NCBI GenBank assembly: GCA_900556365.1
Contig: USOG01000025.1
Location: forward strand, 1-13,318
Length of the DNA stretch: 13,318 nucleotides
Reading direction: 5' to 3'
DNA from: an uncultured Collinsella sp.
Lineage (GTDB): Bacteria > Actinomycetota > Coriobacteriia > Coriobacteriales > Coriobacteriaceae
A model generated the notes under the pieces. The model saw only the letters and a list, made by a program, of their open reading frames with translations. It made no database searches and was not told the DNA's origin. Positions 12,140-13,318 of this stretch are shown one piece after another (position 1 is the stretch's first letter; each line of letters starts with the position of its first letter). The translations under genes and the position numbers were made by a program.

Positions 12140-13318
12140 GAAAGTTTGCTCCTTCCCGGTTTTGTTTGCGTTGCTTGCCCTCCTGATCGGCACCTGCGCG
12201 GTTGTGTTCCCCGCATCCGCGCAGGCTGCGCCGACCTCGAACGGTTCCATCACGGTGAGCGGCACCGTGGCGCGCAGCTACGACGCCTACCAGATCTTTA
12301 GCGCCAACGTCGTCGACGGCGACAGCGACGCCAAGGTCGCCACCGACCTCGCCTGGGCAAGCGACGCCGTGCGCGACGCCGCGCTGCCTGTGCTGCACAG
12401 CGCCGGCATGCCCAAATCCCAGACAACCGCGCAGGAAGCTGCCGAGTGGCTCAACACCGATTCCCACCTTACGAGTGCGCTGAGCGCACAGCTCGCTCGT
12501 TCCCTCCAGAGGTCTGGCGCCGTGTCTGTGGCCCTTAACGCGGGCACAACGGCCGAGCTGCCCTGCGGCTACTGGCTCATCGTCGCCGACGACGACGCCA
12601 TTTCCCAGAACGAGGCCGGCACCGCGCCGATCATGGCCCTGGTCGGCGGCAGTGCCGTTACCGTCAAGCCCAAGGCGGCGACGCCCAAGGTGTCCAAGCA
12701 CGTGCTGGAGGACAGCACCGCCGCCTGGCAGAAGGCCGCCGACGCCACGGTCGCCGACGACCTGTACTGGCGCCTCTCTGCCACGGTCCCGGCGGGGCTC
12801 ACGGCCTACGACACCTATGCGGTGCAGTTCGTCGACACCATGAGCGCGGGGCTCGACCCCTCCAAGGTCGCCGCGAGCATGCGCGTGTACGTGGCGGCGG
12901 GCGCGGACGGTGGCTTCGACGCCGTCTCGGCCGGTAAGGACGGCCGCGTCGGCACCGAGCCCGCGAAGGGCTGGACCGATATCACGGTCCAGTGCGCCAC
13001 CAAGGTAGCGGCCGACGGCAAGACCTTCACCGTGCGCACCGGCGACCTGATCGCTGCGCTCGGCGGGGCCGACGCCTTTACCGCGGGCGCCCGCGTGGTC
13101 GCCGTGTACAATGCGCCGCTCAACAGCGCGTGCAACCACGGCATCGCGAAGGGCAACCCCAACGAGGTCTACCTGCGCTACCCGCGCTCTCCCTTCGCCG
13201 ATCAGTCTGGCGACGCTGGCTTCACCCACACGCCGAGCGACGACGCGTGCGCCTACACCTGGGATCTCGCGCTCACCAAGCGCGGCAGCGACGGCGACAA
13301 GCCGCTTGCCGGGGCGGT
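12132..13318 (+). CDS. Isopeptide-forming fimbrial (major pilin-like) protein, 3' end outside the window
   Basis: The frame is open from a GTG at 12132 to the window edge, 395 residues, with no stop. GGGAGG eight bases upstream and an overlap of eight bases with the adhesin stop indicate translational coupling. Signal peptide 1-32 (LFALLALLIG, cut near ASAQA). Domain D1 (about 38-180) has the pilin patterns YDAYQIF at 50-56 and LPCGYWLIVAD at 143-153. VTVKPKAATPK (177-186) is at the place of the pilin-motif lysine used for polymerisation (K179 or K181). The D2 isopeptide domain starts with SKHVLED (K189), has FVDTMSAGL with D235, and ends with NEVYLRYPRSP (344-354), where family members usually have Y-S-N-N-P. 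A third domain begins at LTKRGSDGDKPLAGA. The sorting signal and sortase genes should lie to the right. G+C is about 70% in sampled lines. Confidence 0.92.
   Translation, partial: MNKKVCSFPVLFALLALLIGTCAVVFPASAQAAPTSNGSITVSGTVARSYDAYQIFSANVVDGDSDAKVATDLAWASDAVRDAALPVLHSAGMPKSQTTAQEAAEWLNTDSHLTSALSAQLARSLQRSGAVSVALNAGTTAELPCGYWLIVADDDAISQNEAGTAPIMALVGGSAVTVKPKAATPKVSKHVLEDSTAAWQKAADATVADDLYWRLSATVPAGLTAYDTYAVQFVDTMSAGLDPSKVAASMRVYVAAGADGGFDAVSAGKDGRVGTEPAKGWTDITVQCATKVAADGKTFTVRTGDLIAALGGADAFTAGARVVAVYNAPLNSACNHGIAKGNPNEVYLRYPRSPFADQSGDAGFTHTPSDDACAYTWDLALTKRGSDGDKPLAGA

Noticed and set aside
12036..13229. 397-codon minus-strand frame opposite the pilin
   Set aside because: The plus strand has a signal peptide and pilin motifs; the antisense product is low-complexity Arg/Gly/Val-rich.

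Overview
The window looks like chromosomal DNA of a high-GC Gram-positive gut anaerobe, most likely a Coriobacteriia member such as Collinsella. The basis is GC-rich genes with several GTG starts, a sortase-type pilus locus with an LPXSG-like anchor, and palindromic intergenic repeats of a kind I associate with Collinsella. The genus is an inference; no rRNA or marker gene is present.

Layout. Positions 1-1749 (minus strand) hold a MATE efflux gene followed by a MerR-family regulator cut by the window edge. The MATE promoter has the MerR architecture: 19-bp spacer filled by a dyad. Positions 1993-3030 hold a gene with a PD-(D/E)XK-like C-terminus, bracketed by two direct copies of a 65-bp palindromic element (family F1). 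Positions 3266-5612 are a molybdenum-cofactor unit: moaA, then a moaC-mobB fusion. Positions 5712-7158 hold an MFS exporter with an elaborate leader: a dyad-overlapped promoter, a three-codon ORF with its own Shine-Dalgarno sequence, and a long stem next to the exporter's ribosome binding site. Positions 7359-8180 encode a Cof-type HAD phosphatase. From 8226 the DNA becomes AT-rich, and a pilus-type operon follows: a 1150-residue LPLSG-anchored beta-helix adhesin (8687-12139), overlapped by a GC-rich major-pilin-like gene that runs off the right edge (12132-13318).

Between genes lie three families of inverted repeats: F1 (three copies), F2 (three copies) and F3 (one copy). They often start at or just after stop codons. 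One F1 copy differs from the others by paired changes that keep the stem intact.

Most promising points: (1) the MFS leader, which has the parts of a ribosome-stalling translational attenuator; (2) the F1 elements with compensatory changes, and the nuclease-like gene between two of them; (3) the mosaic pilus locus, with an AT-rich adhesin joined to a GC-rich pilin. No tRNA, rRNA, CRISPR array or recognisable transposase gene was seen.
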